Origin: Brevibacterium sp. 239c
GTDB lineage: Bacteria > Actinomycetota > Actinomycetes > Actinomycetales > Brevibacteriaceae
Length of the DNA stretch: 64,000 nucleotides
NCBI RefSeq assembly: GCF_900169365.1
Contig: NZ_FXZH01000001.1
Span: 62,001-126,000 of the forward strand
Reading direction: 5' to 3'
This document shows, piece by piece, positions 8,932 to 17,282 of this stretch. The notes beneath the pieces are model-generated. The model did no database searches. It was not told the origin of the DNA and saw only the letters and a list, made by a program, of their open reading frames with translations. Within the stretch, counting starts at the first letter, position 1, and each line of letters starts with the position of its first letter. A program made the position numbers and the translations under genes.

Positions 8932-9556
8932 GCACCCGGACAGTTTCGCCGGTGGGGGAGAGAAGCCAGAGCTGATCGCCCCGGAGACGGCGTTGAAGCT
9001 GGCACCGAACATCACCGCCGCCGAGGCGCTCGCCGTCTTCAGGCGCAAGCTGCCCAATGCCGACGCCGAGGTCAGAGAGGTCCTCCACCCCTTCTGGTCG
9101 ACGGTGCTCAGTGCCCAGACGAGCAGCATATTTCGGCGGAACCGAAAACCTGAACCGGCCGGTCGTGCTAGGGCGGAGGCAAGCCCAGGGCAGTGCATGA
9201 ACGTCCTGGTCAACGCCTATTCGGGCAAGGGGTATCTCGCGGACTTCGATCCTCGTGGTGAGACGGTGGCCGTGACAGAGTGGCTGGATGCCTTCGAATC
9301 CTCTGATCAGGCGGGCCCACAACCTGGCCCAGATGATGTGAGGCGAACAGCACGTGCGTTGGTGCGCACGAAGGTGCTGAAGACGGTGAAACTGGGCATG
9401 GGGCTGAGCCTCGACGAGATTGCCGCACCCAGTGGAATCCTCAAACCCAACTGGGTGGTCACCGGCGACAACGACAAGTTCTCGGCCACGATCCTCGTCG
9501 ACGGCCTCGACTCCTCCCATTACATCGTTCGGGTCGAGAAGCTGACCCAAGATTGA
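8924..9556 (+). CDS. Hypothetical protein overlapping the symporter gene, 210 aa
   Basis: I do not recognise the family. The frame is open for 210 codons from ATG 8924, which lies inside the last codons of the symporter gene, so the two are probably translationally coupled. The product is soluble, with no membrane segment. The N-terminal third is helical (APETALKLAPNITAAEALAVFRRKL). The C-terminal third looks like a beta-rich domain (NWVVTGDNDKFSATILVDGLDSSHYIVRVEKL). The start is uncertain, since later starts are possible. A function linked to the symporter is inferred only from the overlap. Confidence 0.7.
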   Translation: MREHPDSFAGGGEKPELIAPETALKLAPNITAAEALAVFRRKLPNADAEVREVLHPFWSTVLSAQTSSIFRRNRKPEPAGRARAEASPGQCMNVLVNAYSGKGYLADFDPRGETVAVTEWLDAFESSDQAGPQPGPDDVRRTARALVRTKVLKTVKLGMGLSLDEIAAPSGILKPNWVVTGDNDKFSATILVDGLDSSHYIVRVEKLTQD

Positions 9557-9560
9557 GACG

Positions 9561-9579
9561 CGTCCCCGCGGGGACGTTT
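9561..9579. terminator. Palindromic terminator between convergent genes
   Basis: CGTCCCCGCGGGGACG is a perfect 16-nt palindrome followed by TTT. It sits between the symporter operon (rightward) and the VOC gene (leftward) and could stop transcription from either side. Confidence 0.5.
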
Positions 9580-9600
9580 CGGTGGGACAGCGCAGATGCG

Positions 9601-10029
9601 TCAGCCCCAGTTCTTCGCATCAGAGAGGCAGAATGGGTGCCCTGCGGGATCGATGAGCACTACCCAGGTTTCGCCTGGCTGAGGATAGGCCCTGCTCGCT
9701 CCGAGTTCGATGCAGCGAGCGGCCGCAGCTTCGATGTCATCGGCGGCGAGATCGAGGTGGAACTGCTTGCGTCCGTCGTCGGGCCAATCCGGGCGTTTGT
9801 AGTCCGGGATCGTCCCAATGCCCAGAGCGTTGCTGGGGCCGGTGAGCATTGCGTAGTTCTCATCTGAGTACGCCACCGGCCAACCCAGCACCGCGGAATA
9901 GAAGTCGCCGAGCGCCGAAGCGTCCGGGGCGTCGAGCGTGACCATGGCCAATTTCGCGACAGGTGTTGCCTCGGTGGTGGAGGCAGTGGCAGGGGCTTCC
10001 TTCATCTCTGTGTCAGTCATGTCTGCCAT
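9601..10029 (-). CDS. VOC-family (glyoxalase/bleomycin-resistance fold) protein
   Basis: A 142-residue single-module VOC protein. After a low-complexity N-terminus of about 25 residues rich in Ala, Thr and Glu, the beta-alpha-beta-beta-beta pattern runs from KLAMVTLDAPDASALGDFYSAVLG through KQFHLDLAADDIEAAAARCIELGA to WVVLIDPAGHPFCL. Proteins of this class bind small hydrophobic ligands or act as metal-dependent lyases. The HLDL and DPAGHPFCL positions keep a His and a Cys rather than the usual metal-binding Glu, so catalysis is doubtful. Start ATG 10029 has AGGGAA 6 nt upstream. It is divergent from the AraC regulator. Confidence 0.85.
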   Translation of the reverse strand: MADMTDTEMKEAPATASTTEATPVAKLAMVTLDAPDASALGDFYSAVLGWPVAYSDENYAMLTGPSNALGIGTIPDYKRPDWPDDGRKQFHLDLAADDIEAAAARCIELGASRAYPQPGETWVVLIDPAGHPFCLSDAKNWG

Positions 10030-10084
10030 TCTTGTTCCCTGGACGATGTCGTCGATAGGAAAAATCCGCCACGTAGCGAATCAC

Positions 10085-10106
10085 CGCCCGAACATTTCTT
10101 CGGGCG
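10085..10106. promoter_or_regulatory. Inverted repeat at the start of the AraC-type regulator gene
   Basis: CGCCCGAA (10085-10092) and TTCGGGCG (10099-10106) form a perfect 8-bp repeat with a 6-nt loop. The repeat lies between two divergent genes and touches the proposed GTG start at 10108. It could be an operator or a translation-blocking hairpin. Confidence 0.4.
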
Positions 10107-10107
10107 T

Positions 10108-10938
10108 GTGCTCAGGCCGGCGGAGATGCTTCAGCACGCCAACTATTCCGTGCCGGCGGTGGTCGTCGAAGAGCTGCGTCCCTGGGTGAAGCGGTTGTGG
10201 TCGGTGACATGGGACCTGCCCGAGGGCGAGCGCTATCAGACGGCGACAGTGTCGGAACCAGGCATCAACCTCACCGTTGAGTTCGGCGATCTCTATCGGG
10301 CGAACACGAACGGTGCCGGGACGTGGCTGACGGGTCCGGTGACTACTCGTCGATTCGATGTCGGGCTCTACGGTCGTGGTGGTGTCATCGGGGTCAACTT
10401 CCACCTCGGCGGGACACTGGCGTTCGCGAATGGGTCGCCGGCACTGATCCGGGACACAACTGTGCGGGCCGGTGACTGGTTTCCGGGAATTGATGAACAA
10501 CTGGGCGTTGACGAGCAGCTGGATGTCGACCAGGTGCGTGAAGCTGATCTGGCCTCCTCAGCTGAGGTGCTTCAGGCGTGGCTGCTGTCTCTGCACCCGA
10601 GGATGACCGAGGGATATACCCGGTTCCGACGCGTGCTGGAACTCCTCGACGATCCGAGCGTCATCAGCCTCGGCGAACTGTCATCGCATTGTGCAATGAG
10701 TGAACGGTCGCTGCAGCGGATGTTTCACGAATACTGCGGTGTCGGTGTCAAGAAGATCCTCACCCGTGCCCGCGTCAGAGATGCTGTAGCGGCAATCGAT
10801 CAGGGGTGGGATCGGTCGTTTGTCGAGCTTGCTGCTTTGTTCGGTTGGTTCGACCAGTCGCACTTCACAGCGGATTTCCACCGCGTGACCGGATGCACAC
10901 CAACCGAGTATCTCGGCTCCCGGATGACGAGCGCCTAG
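10108..10938 (+). CDS. AraC-family transcriptional regulator
   Basis: A 276-residue regulator with a C-terminal AraC/XylS double helix-turn-helix domain, about residues 175-275 (SLGELSSHCAMSERSLQRMFHEYCGV and ELAALFGWFDQSHFTADFHRVTGCTPTEY). The N-terminal sensor region resembles the DUF6597-type domain (LPEGERYQTATVSEPGINLTVEFGD). The start is uncertain: GTG 10108 has no clear ribosome-binding site and abuts a hairpin, while ATG 10126 is 18 bp further in. It is divergent from the VOC gene, which is a reasonable target. The inducer is unknown. Confidence 0.85.
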   Translation: MLRPAEMLQHANYSVPAVVVEELRPWVKRLWSVTWDLPEGERYQTATVSEPGINLTVEFGDLYRANTNGAGTWLTGPVTTRRFDVGLYGRGGVIGVNFHLGGTLAFANGSPALIRDTTVRAGDWFPGIDEQLGVDEQLDVDQVREADLASSAEVLQAWLLSLHPRMTEGYTRFRRVLELLDDPSVISLGELSSHCAMSERSLQRMFHEYCGVGVKKILTRARVRDAVAAIDQGWDRSFVELAALFGWFDQSHFTADFHRVTGCTPTEYLGSRMTSA

Positions 10939-10978
10939 GAGTGCGGCGGCGACGAGAGCAGGACGCAGGAGAGGAGCG

Positions 10979-11020
10979 GCGTCAGAGGTCGCAGCACGCT
11001 CAATCAGCGTCAGAGGTCGC
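10979..11020. repeat. 14-bp direct repeat across the nhaC stop codon
   Basis: GCGTCAGAGGTCGC occurs at 10979-10992 and again at 11007-11020, a 28-bp period. The second copy encodes the last residues of the NhaC protein. The first lies just beyond the stop, as if the 3' end of the gene had been partly duplicated. Confidence 0.6.
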
Positions 11021-12460
11021 GACACGTTTGGCGATGCCGAATCCGGTGTATCCGAGGATGATGGCAAAGGCGAAGCCGACGTAGCAGAACACTGCCCACG
11101 GGGCGTAGTCGAGGACGGAGACGCCCAGTACGCCGGCCATGTAGACGCCTGCCGAGGACCAGGGAACGAGTGGAACGACGACCGTGCCGGAGTCTTCGAG
11201 TGTGCGTGAGAGGTTCTTGGCATCCAGGCCCCGATCAGCGTAGGCCTTCTTGAACAGTTCGCCCGGGACGATGATCGACAGGTAGGAATTGCCGGTCACG
11301 ATGGCCATCGTGATGCATGAGAGCACCGTGGAGAGGACGAGGTCACCTGTGCGCTTCACGAACGTCAGCAGGGACCGGATGATGGTCTCGAGAGCACCGG
11401 ACTTGGACATGATGCCGGCGAAGGCGAAAGCGCTGAATGCGATGAGGATGACACCGGTCATCGATGCCATTCCGCCCTGGGTCACCAACTCGACGACCTG
11501 CGGGTCCAGATTCTTCAGGGTCGAGGGCCCGACTTCGAGCATGTCCGGGGTGAACCCGTCGACGGTGGAGGCGAAGATCGATTCGATGTTGACCTTCTGG
11601 AAGATTGCGGCGAGGATGCCGGCAACCAGTGAGGAACCGATGATCGTGGGAAGAGTGGGCAGTTTGAGAATCGCTCCGCCGAGGACGATGAGCATCGGCA
11701 GGAGCAGGAGGACGTTGAAGGAGAAGAGACTGTCCAAGGTTCCGGTGACGGCACTGATCTGATCCGAATCGGTCCCGCCGGACTGCTGGTTGATGCCGAC
11801 GATCAGGTACAGCGCCAGGGCCACGACTGTGGCCGGGATCGTAGTGTAGAGCATGTGCCGAATGTGCTCCCACAAGGTGGTGCCGGCAGCGATCGGAGCC
11901 AGGTTGGTCGTATCCGAGAGCGGCGAGAGTTTGTCACCGAAGTACGCACCGGCGACGATCGCTCCGGCGGTGGCCGCCAGCGGTGCGTCCAAGCCCGCGG
12001 CGATTCCCATGAGGGCGACGCCCACTGTTCCTGCCGATCCCCACGAGGTGCCGGTGATGACCGAGACGATCGCGGAGATGACGAAGGCGATGAGCACGAT
12101 GAACTGTGCGCTGATGAGTCCCAAGCCGTAGTAGATCATCATCGGAATGGTGCCGGCGATCATCCAGGTGCCGATGAGAATGCCGATGGAGATGAGCACG
12201 AGCAGCGCCGGCATTGCAGTGTCGAGTTTCTCCCTGATGCCAAGGAGCATCTCCTCCCAGCTCAGTCCCATCCGCAGAGCCACCAGGCCGGCGATGATGG
12301 CGGAGAGGATCAGCAGCGGTTCGGGTGCGAGCCCGAGAACGCCGTAGCCCACAGCCAGCAGCGCGAGCATCGCCGCCAGGGGCACCAGTGACCAGCCCAG
12401 GGACGGGCGCTTCTCCTCGACATCATCGGGCAGAGCCGTCGTGTCGTGCTCATGGCTCAT
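11000..12460 (-). CDS. nhaC: NhaC-family Na+/H+ antiporter
   Basis: A 486-residue membrane protein of the NhaC antiporter family, with about 12 helices and a short acidic N-terminus. The family segment GTSWGSAGTVGVALMGIAAGL (about residues 139-159) and AGAYFGDKLSPLSDTTNLA (about 170-188) are present. It exchanges Na+ (or another cation or amine) for protons, or in some members exchanges organic ions such as malate or lactate. It is the last gene of the oppABCDF-iadA operon; its ATG overlaps the iadA stop (ATGA), and GAGGAAC lies within iadA as its ribosome-binding site. Its place there suggests ion balance or export of a dipeptide breakdown product. Confidence 0.85.
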   Translation of the reverse strand: MSHEHDTTALPDDVEEKRPSLGWSLVPLAAMLALLAVGYGVLGLAPEPLLILSAIIAGLVALRMGLSWEEMLLGIREKLDTAMPALLVLISIGILIGTWMIAGTIPMMIYYGLGLISAQFIVLIAFVISAIVSVITGTSWGSAGTVGVALMGIAAGLDAPLAATAGAIVAGAYFGDKLSPLSDTTNLAPIAAGTTLWEHIRHMLYTTIPATVVALALYLIVGINQQSGGTDSDQISAVTGTLDSLFSFNVLLLLPMLIVLGGAILKLPTLPTIIGSSLVAGILAAIFQKVNIESIFASTVDGFTPDMLEVGPSTLKNLDPQVVELVTQGGMASMTGVILIAFSAFAFAGIMSKSGALETIIRSLLTFVKRTGDLVLSTVLSCITMAIVTGNSYLSIIVPGELFKKAYADRGLDAKNLSRTLEDSGTVVVPLVPWSSAGVYMAGVLGVSVLDYAPWAVFCYVGFAFAIILGYTGFGIAKRVATSDAD

Positions 12461-13599
12461 TCGAAGGTTCCTCGGATCTGTGGTGTGCCGTCGCGGACGA
12501 CCTCTCGTCCCCGGGCAAAGGCAAGCTGGATGGTGTGGTCATCATCGGTCAGCAGGATGTCGGCATCCGCTCCGACACGCAGGCGTCCCTTGTGGCTGAG
12601 GCCGAGCGCATCGGCCGTATTGGACGTGACGAGAGATATGGCCGCAGACAGGTCGACACCAGGGAGGTCGGCACACGCCCACACCTGCTCATACAGGGTC
12701 GTCTGCTTGGCGACGTCCATGCCGATGAGCCGTCCATCGGGGTCGAACTCCGGCAGGCTGCCGTTGGCATCGGAGGAGAGAGTGAGACGGCCAAGTTCAC
12801 CGCCGAGGTCGATGTAGCGTGTCAGCGACCTGGTCGTTGTCGACGAGGCCGTCATATCGACTGTGGCGCCTTTGGCGGCCAGATCAACGGCGTCGGCCAG
12901 CAGCTCGGGGGACCGGGTGATGTGGGTGGCGTAGATGGCCTGCGGCGCGATCGGATATTCGTCGAGGAGACGATGCAGCGGGGCCAGCCGGGTCTCGTAG
13001 GGGCCGACGTGGAAGTGGGTGATTCCGGCCTTGCCGGACAGCAGTCCACCGACATGAGACTGACTGACGAGCTCGGCCAGAGCCTCGATTGTGGGTTGGA
13101 ACGAACGCCGGTCCGAGATCGCAACCTCTCCGACGCCGATGACCTTGTCGATGAGGACGACATCATCGACGACAGCACCGGTCAGGGTCCGTGCCGGGAC
13201 CTGGTAGCTGCCCGTATAGATGTAGGTGGAGATGCCCTCGGCTTCGAGCCCTCTGGCCTTGGCGAGGAGATCGGCGTGGCTGCGGGTCACACCGTCGGTT
13301 CCCAGACAGCCGATGACGGTGGTGACTCCGGCGCCCACGATGTCGCTGACCACGATCTCGGGGGTGCGGTTGGCGTAGCCGCCTTCGCCTCCGCCGCCAG
13401 CGATGTGGACATGAGGATCGATGAAGCCTGGAGTGGCTGTGAGTCCCTGTGCATCGATGACGGTGGCGTGGGGAAGACCGTCGAGGGCCTCGGCGGGGAG
13501 GTCACCGATGAAGGTGATCTGCCGTCCCTCGATGAGGACGTCCTGCTTACCAAGTCGTTCCGGGGCACAGATGTCGGCGCCGCGCAGCAATGTGACCAT
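12457..13599 (-). CDS. iadA: Beta-aspartyl (isoaspartyl) dipeptidase
   Basis: A 380-residue cytoplasmic metallo-amidohydrolase that cleaves isoaspartyl dipeptides arising from damaged asparagine and aspartate. The amidohydrolase metal motif DPHVH (His63, His65) follows a small beta-rich N-terminal domain. THFHVGPYETR, YATHITR and LSSDANGSLP are further family landmarks. Where the characterised enzyme has a carbamylated lysine before AISD, this protein reads GVGEVAISDRRS, which may be a Glu-bridged variant; an alignment is needed. The ATG at 13599 is chosen over 13632 because GAGGAGAAG lies just upstream. It follows a peptide importer and overlaps nhaC. Confidence 0.88.
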   Translation of the reverse strand: MVTLLRGADICAPERLGKQDVLIEGRQITFIGDLPAEALDGLPHATVIDAQGLTATPGFIDPHVHIAGGGGEGGYANRTPEIVVSDIVGAGVTTVIGCLGTDGVTRSHADLLAKARGLEAEGISTYIYTGSYQVPARTLTGAVVDDVVLIDKVIGVGEVAISDRRSFQPTIEALAELVSQSHVGGLLSGKAGITHFHVGPYETRLAPLHRLLDEYPIAPQAIYATHITRSPELLADAVDLAAKGATVDMTASSTTTRSLTRYIDLGGELGRLTLSSDANGSLPEFDPDGRLIGMDVAKQTTLYEQVWACADLPGVDLSAAISLVTSNTADALGLSHKGRLRVGADADILLTDDDHTIQLAFARGREVVRDGTPQIRGTFE

Positions 13600-13635
13600 G
13601 GTTCGTCTTCTCCTCGGGGTCTTTCCTCGCAATGG

Positions 13636-14454
13636 CTATCCGGGAATGATTCCTTTGCCGTCGACCTTTGGGATGGCAGCGAGCAACTTCTGCGTATAGG
13701 GATGCTGAGGGTCATTCCAGATCTGTTCTGTCGAACCGACCTCGACAATCCTACCTGCCTCCATGACAGCCACACGGTCCGCGATGTCACGCACGACCGA
13801 GAGGTCGTGGCTGATGAAGATCATCGACGCGCCCGAGTCAATGGCCAGATCTCTCATCATCCGCGCGATCCTGGCCTGGAGAAACGCATCCAGAGAGGCG
13901 ATCGGCTCATCGCCGACGAGCACCTTAGGGCCAGCCGCCAGCGCACGCGCGATGGCGATGCGCTGCCGTTGCCCGCCCGAGAAGGAATGCGAGAACCTCT
14001 CCGCAGCATCGACGGGCAGATCGACGGCTTCGAGGAGGGACTCCACGCTCCAGTTCTGTTCCGGGTCGAGAGCAAGGGCGTCGGTGAGCTGATCCCGGAT
14101 GCGTCTGCGCGGGTTCAATGATGCGTAGGGATTCTGGAAGACCATCTGGACTCCCCGCAGGTTTTTGGGCCGGCGGGCAAGGCCGAGGGGTTTCACCGGC
14201 TGGGATTCGAAGGTGATGGAGCCACCCGCGGTCTTCTCGAGTCCGCAGATGAGTTTGGCCAGCGTGGACTTGCCGCAACCGGATTCGCCCACGAGGCCCA
14301 GGACTTCCGAATGCCGCAGCTGCAGGGAGACGTCGCTGACGGCACGGAACCGGCCGCCGCCATTGAGCTTGTACTCACACGACACATTGTTGAGTTCAAG
14401 CAGCGGCGTCTGGGACGTACGAGGAGCACCCTCGGTCGTTGTCGTCGTTGTCAT
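13636..14454 (-). CDS. Peptide ABC transporter ATP-binding protein, OppF type
   Basis: A 272-residue ATPase energising oligopeptide import. Walker A is GESGCGKST (about 56-64), the signature is SFSGGQRQRIAIARAL, and Walker B is VLVGDEP. The C-terminal YTQKLLAAIP tail is typical of the Opp/Dpp subfamily. The family-2 Opp cysteine region seen in some homologues is not obvious. The start overlaps the OppD stop by one base (TGATG). About 36 bp separate its stop from the iadA start. The long Thr run at the N-terminus (MTTTTTTEG) is unusual but in frame. Confidence 0.92.
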   Translation of the reverse strand: MTTTTTTEGAPRTSQTPLLELNNVSCEYKLNGGGRFRAVSDVSLQLRHSEVLGLVGESGCGKSTLAKLICGLEKTAGGSITFESQPVKPLGLARRPKNLRGVQMVFQNPYASLNPRRRIRDQLTDALALDPEQNWSVESLLEAVDLPVDAAERFSHSFSGGQRQRIAIARALAAGPKVLVGDEPIASLDAFLQARIARMMRDLAIDSGASMIFISHDLSVVRDIADRVAVMEAGRIVEVGSTEQIWNDPQHPYTQKLLAAIPKVDGKGIIPG

Positions 14455-15245
14455 CAGCGTGAGACCTCTGCTCCTGGCAGCGATTCGATGAGTGAGCGGG
14501 TGTACTCGTGTTGGGGTGCTGTGATCACAGGTTCGCGATCACCGGTTTCGACGACCAGTCCGTTCTGCATCACGACGATCGTGTCGGCTACCGAGGACAG
14601 GACCCCGAAGTCGTGAGTGACTAGGAGGACGGCCAAGTTGAGGTCATCGCAGAGTTCACGCAGCAGCCGCAGGATTCCCGCCTGCACGGTGACATCGAGG
14701 GCGGTGGTCGGTTCATCGGCGATGAGCACGTTCGGGTCGCAGATGATCGCCGAGGCGAAGGCGATGCGTTGGAGCTGACCGCCGGAGAATTGGTGGGGAT
14801 ACTTCCCGATCGCCTCCTCAGGGTGCGGCACGCGGGTACGTTCGAGGATATGGACCGCGCGTTCCAGGGCTTCCTTCTTCGAGACCTTCTTATGATGGCG
14901 AAGGTGATCGGTGATCTGATCGCCGACGGTGAGCATGGGATGGAACGCGGAGGAGGGATCCTGGAACACCATCGACAGCTGCACCCCGCGCAGCCGGTTG
15001 TGGACCTTGGCAGGCATACCCACCAACTCGGTGCCGTCGAAGTCGATGCTGCCGCTCAGCTGGGCGCCGGCGGGGGAGAGGCCCATGATCGCCAGTCCCG
15101 TCTGGGTTTTGCCCGAGCCGGAGGCACCGGCGACTCCGGTGATCTTTCCTGCCTCCAGATCGAAGGAGACGTTGCGGAGGATGTGCTTCTCGTCCTTGCC
15201 CGTCGTCACCGACAGGCTGAGGTCTCTGATGCTGATCATGCTCAT
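14454..15245 (-). CDS. Peptide ABC transporter ATP-binding protein, OppD type
   Basis: A 263-residue ATPase paired with the OppF-type subunit. Walker A is GASGSGKTQ, the Q-loop is SMVFQDPSSAFHP, the signature is QFSGGQLQRIAFASAI, and Walker B is VLIADEP. The Opp-type C-terminal segment HEYTRSLIESLP is present. The start overlaps the OppC stop by 4 bp (ATGA). MISIRDL, two codons in, is an alternative start. It works at the cytoplasmic face with the two permeases. Confidence 0.92.
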   Translation of the reverse strand: MSMISIRDLSLSVTTGKDEKHILRNVSFDLEAGKITGVAGASGSGKTQTGLAIMGLSPAGAQLSGSIDFDGTELVGMPAKVHNRLRGVQLSMVFQDPSSAFHPMLTVGDQITDHLRHHKKVSKKEALERAVHILERTRVPHPEEAIGKYPHQFSGGQLQRIAFASAIICDPNVLIADEPTTALDVTVQAGILRLLRELCDDLNLAVLLVTHDFGVLSSVADTIVVMQNGLVVETGDREPVITAPQHEYTRSLIESLPGAEVSR

Positions 15246-16183
15246 GAGGTGGTCTCTCCGACTTCCTGTGCCGTATGCGGGTCAAGTGCATCGCGCAGAC
15301 TGTCACCGATGAAATTGAAGGCCATGACGATGGTGAGGATGCACAGTCCGGGGAAGAACGCGATCCACCATGAGGCGAACTGCGAGACTCCTTCGCTGAT
15401 CATGGCTCCCCAGTCCGGAGTCGGTGGGACGACGCCCAGAGACAGGAACGAGAGTCCGGCCATCGTGAGAATCGCCGAACCCACATCGAGGGTGGCGAGA
15501 ACCACGACCGGGGAGAGCACATTCGGCGCTATCTCGCGGATGAGGGACTTCCCGGCGCTGAAGCCGAGCAGTCTGCCGGCGACGACGTATTCGCTGTTGC
15601 GTGCTGACATCACCAGAGACCTGGTGACACGGGCATAGGAGGGCCAAGAGACAAGGAGAATTGCGATGATGGCGTTCTTCAGACCCGGTCCCAGCGCTGC
15701 TGCGATGACCATGGCGAGGATGATGGTCGGAAACGCGAAGACGAGATCGGCTATGCGCATGATGACCTCGTCCACTGCGCGTCCGAAATAGCCGGCGATC
15801 GCACCGAGAACTGATCCGAGCAGTGATGAGCAGATGACGACGAAGACCGCCGCGGGCAGGGTGGTGCGTGCGGACACGACGAGTCTGGAGAGCACGTCTC
15901 GGCCCAGGGTGTCGGTGCCCAGCAGGTTCCCGCTTCCAGGAGCGCTGAGCCTGGGGAAATCCTGGGCCAGCGGATTGAACGGGGCGATGAGAGGGGCGAA
16001 GATCGCCACGATCAGCCAGAGGGCAAGGATGACGGCGCCGACGAAGCCCAGGGGCGTGCGCAGTGCCTTCGGGAATCTCAGCTTCCACCGTTTGACACCG
16101 AGGTCGACGGGATTGCGATCGAGCACCTCGGCGCCGGTGTCATGGGTGTTCGTCGGTGGCTGTTTGGGAGTCCCGATGCTCAT
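15242..16183 (-). CDS. Peptide ABC transporter permease, OppC type
   Basis: A 313-residue permease. It has a cytoplasmic N-terminal stretch with RNPVDLGVKRWKLRFPKALRT, a first helix (GFVGAVILALWLIVAIFAPLI), the OppC-type periplasmic segment with LGTDTLGRDVLSRLV, and a C-terminal five-helix binding-protein-dependent core with the EAA-type coupling region (AGRLLGFSAGKSLIREIAPN). ATG 16183 is chosen because it forms an ATGA overlap with the OppB stop, whereas the frame's longer extension would run into oppB. Confidence 0.92.
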   Translation of the reverse strand: MSIGTPKQPPTNTHDTGAEVLDRNPVDLGVKRWKLRFPKALRTPLGFVGAVILALWLIVAIFAPLIAPFNPLAQDFPRLSAPGSGNLLGTDTLGRDVLSRLVVSARTTLPAAVFVVICSSLLGSVLGAIAGYFGRAVDEVIMRIADLVFAFPTIILAMVIAAALGPGLKNAIIAILLVSWPSYARVTRSLVMSARNSEYVVAGRLLGFSAGKSLIREIAPNVLSPVVVLATLDVGSAILTMAGLSFLSLGVVPPTPDWGAMISEGVSQFASWWIAFFPGLCILTIVMAFNFIGDSLRDALDPHTAQEVGETTS

Positions 16184-17280
16184 CGCACCCTCACTCTCGG
16201 ATCCACGAAGCCGTAGATCAGGTCGACGATGAAATTGACGATGATGTAGACGATGCCGATGACGAGGCCCACGCCCATGATGACCGGGAGATCGAGTGTC
16301 GTAGCACCGCGGAATGCATATTGACCCAGACCATTCCAAGCGAAGACGGTCTCCGTGAGCACCGCACCGGAGAGCAGTGAGCCGAAGGCCAGGCCGACCA
16401 CCGTGATGATGGGGACGAGGGCGCCGCGGAAGATGTATTTGAAAATGACGGTGCGCGCAGACAGGCCTTTGGCCTTAGCCGCTGTGACGTAGTCGAGCCT
16501 GATGATGTCGAGGACACTGGAGCGGCTGAACCGTGTGAGCAGGCCGATCGTGAACAGTGCCAGGACACATGAGGGCAGGATCAGATGCCCGAAGGCGTTG
16601 ACGAACGTCGACATCTGGCCGGCCAGGAGGGAATCGAGGGTGTAGAGGCCGGTGACCCGAGGAGGTGGTGTAATCCAAGGGTCGAGGCGCCCGGCACCGG
16701 GAACCACACGGAGTTTGAAGAAGAAGACGTAGTAGCCGACGGCTGCGATCCAGAAGGTCGGGGCGGAGATGCCGATGAGGCTCAGCGTACGGATGGCGTG
16801 ATCGAGGAACCGGTTTTGATTGAGCGCGCTGGCCAGACCCAGCAGCAGGCCGATGATCACCGAGATGAGGATGGCTCCGATGCCCAGTTCGATCGAGGCA
16901 GGGAAGACCTGCCCGATCGACTGGAGGACTGGTGTTCGGGTTTGGTTCGAGACACCCATATCACCGTGAAGCAGATTGCTCAGATATGTGAAGTACTGCA
17001 CGATCAGGGGTTGATCGAGGCCGAGGCGCTCGCGGGTAGCCGCGACGATAGCGGGATCCGCGGCCGCCCGGTCGCCGAGGATGGCGGCGACCGGGTCGGT
17101 GGGAACCAGGTTCGTCAGCAGGAACGTCACGACGGTGACACCCCAGATGAGAATCAGGCTGATCCCAATCCGAATGAGGATGTAGCGCAGCAGCGGAGGC
17201 AGCAGCGGGGGTTTGATGCGCTGCGCTTCGTCGGAGCTCGGCGGGTGTGCGGTGGAGCTATCGGCAGTGCTGACCGACAT
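16180..17280 (-). CDS. Peptide ABC transporter permease, OppB type
   Basis: A 366-residue permease with a 25-residue cytoplasmic N-terminus. It has a first helix (YILIRIGISLILIWGVTVVTFLL), the OppB-type extracellular stretch with DPVAAILGDRAAADPAIVAATRERLGLDQP-like spacing, and a C-terminal permease core with the coupling loop AKGLSARTVIFKYIFRGALV. It lies 2 bp from oppA and overlaps oppC, so the five transporter genes form one transcription unit. Confidence 0.92.
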   Translation of the reverse strand: MSVSTADSSTAHPPSSDEAQRIKPPLLPPLLRYILIRIGISLILIWGVTVVTFLLTNLVPTDPVAAILGDRAAADPAIVAATRERLGLDQPLIVQYFTYLSNLLHGDMGVSNQTRTPVLQSIGQVFPASIELGIGAILISVIIGLLLGLASALNQNRFLDHAIRTLSLIGISAPTFWIAAVGYYVFFFKLRVVPGAGRLDPWITPPPRVTGLYTLDSLLAGQMSTFVNAFGHLILPSCVLALFTIGLLTRFSRSSVLDIIRLDYVTAAKAKGLSARTVIFKYIFRGALVPIITVVGLAFGSLLSGAVLTETVFAWNGLGQYAFRGATTLDLPVIMGVGLVIGIVYIIVNFIVDLIYGFVDPRVRVR

Positions 17281-17282
17281 TC

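Noticed and set aside
12325..14121. Plus-strand open frame of 598 codons
   Set aside because: It runs antisense through iadA and oppF, which have clear domains and start sites.
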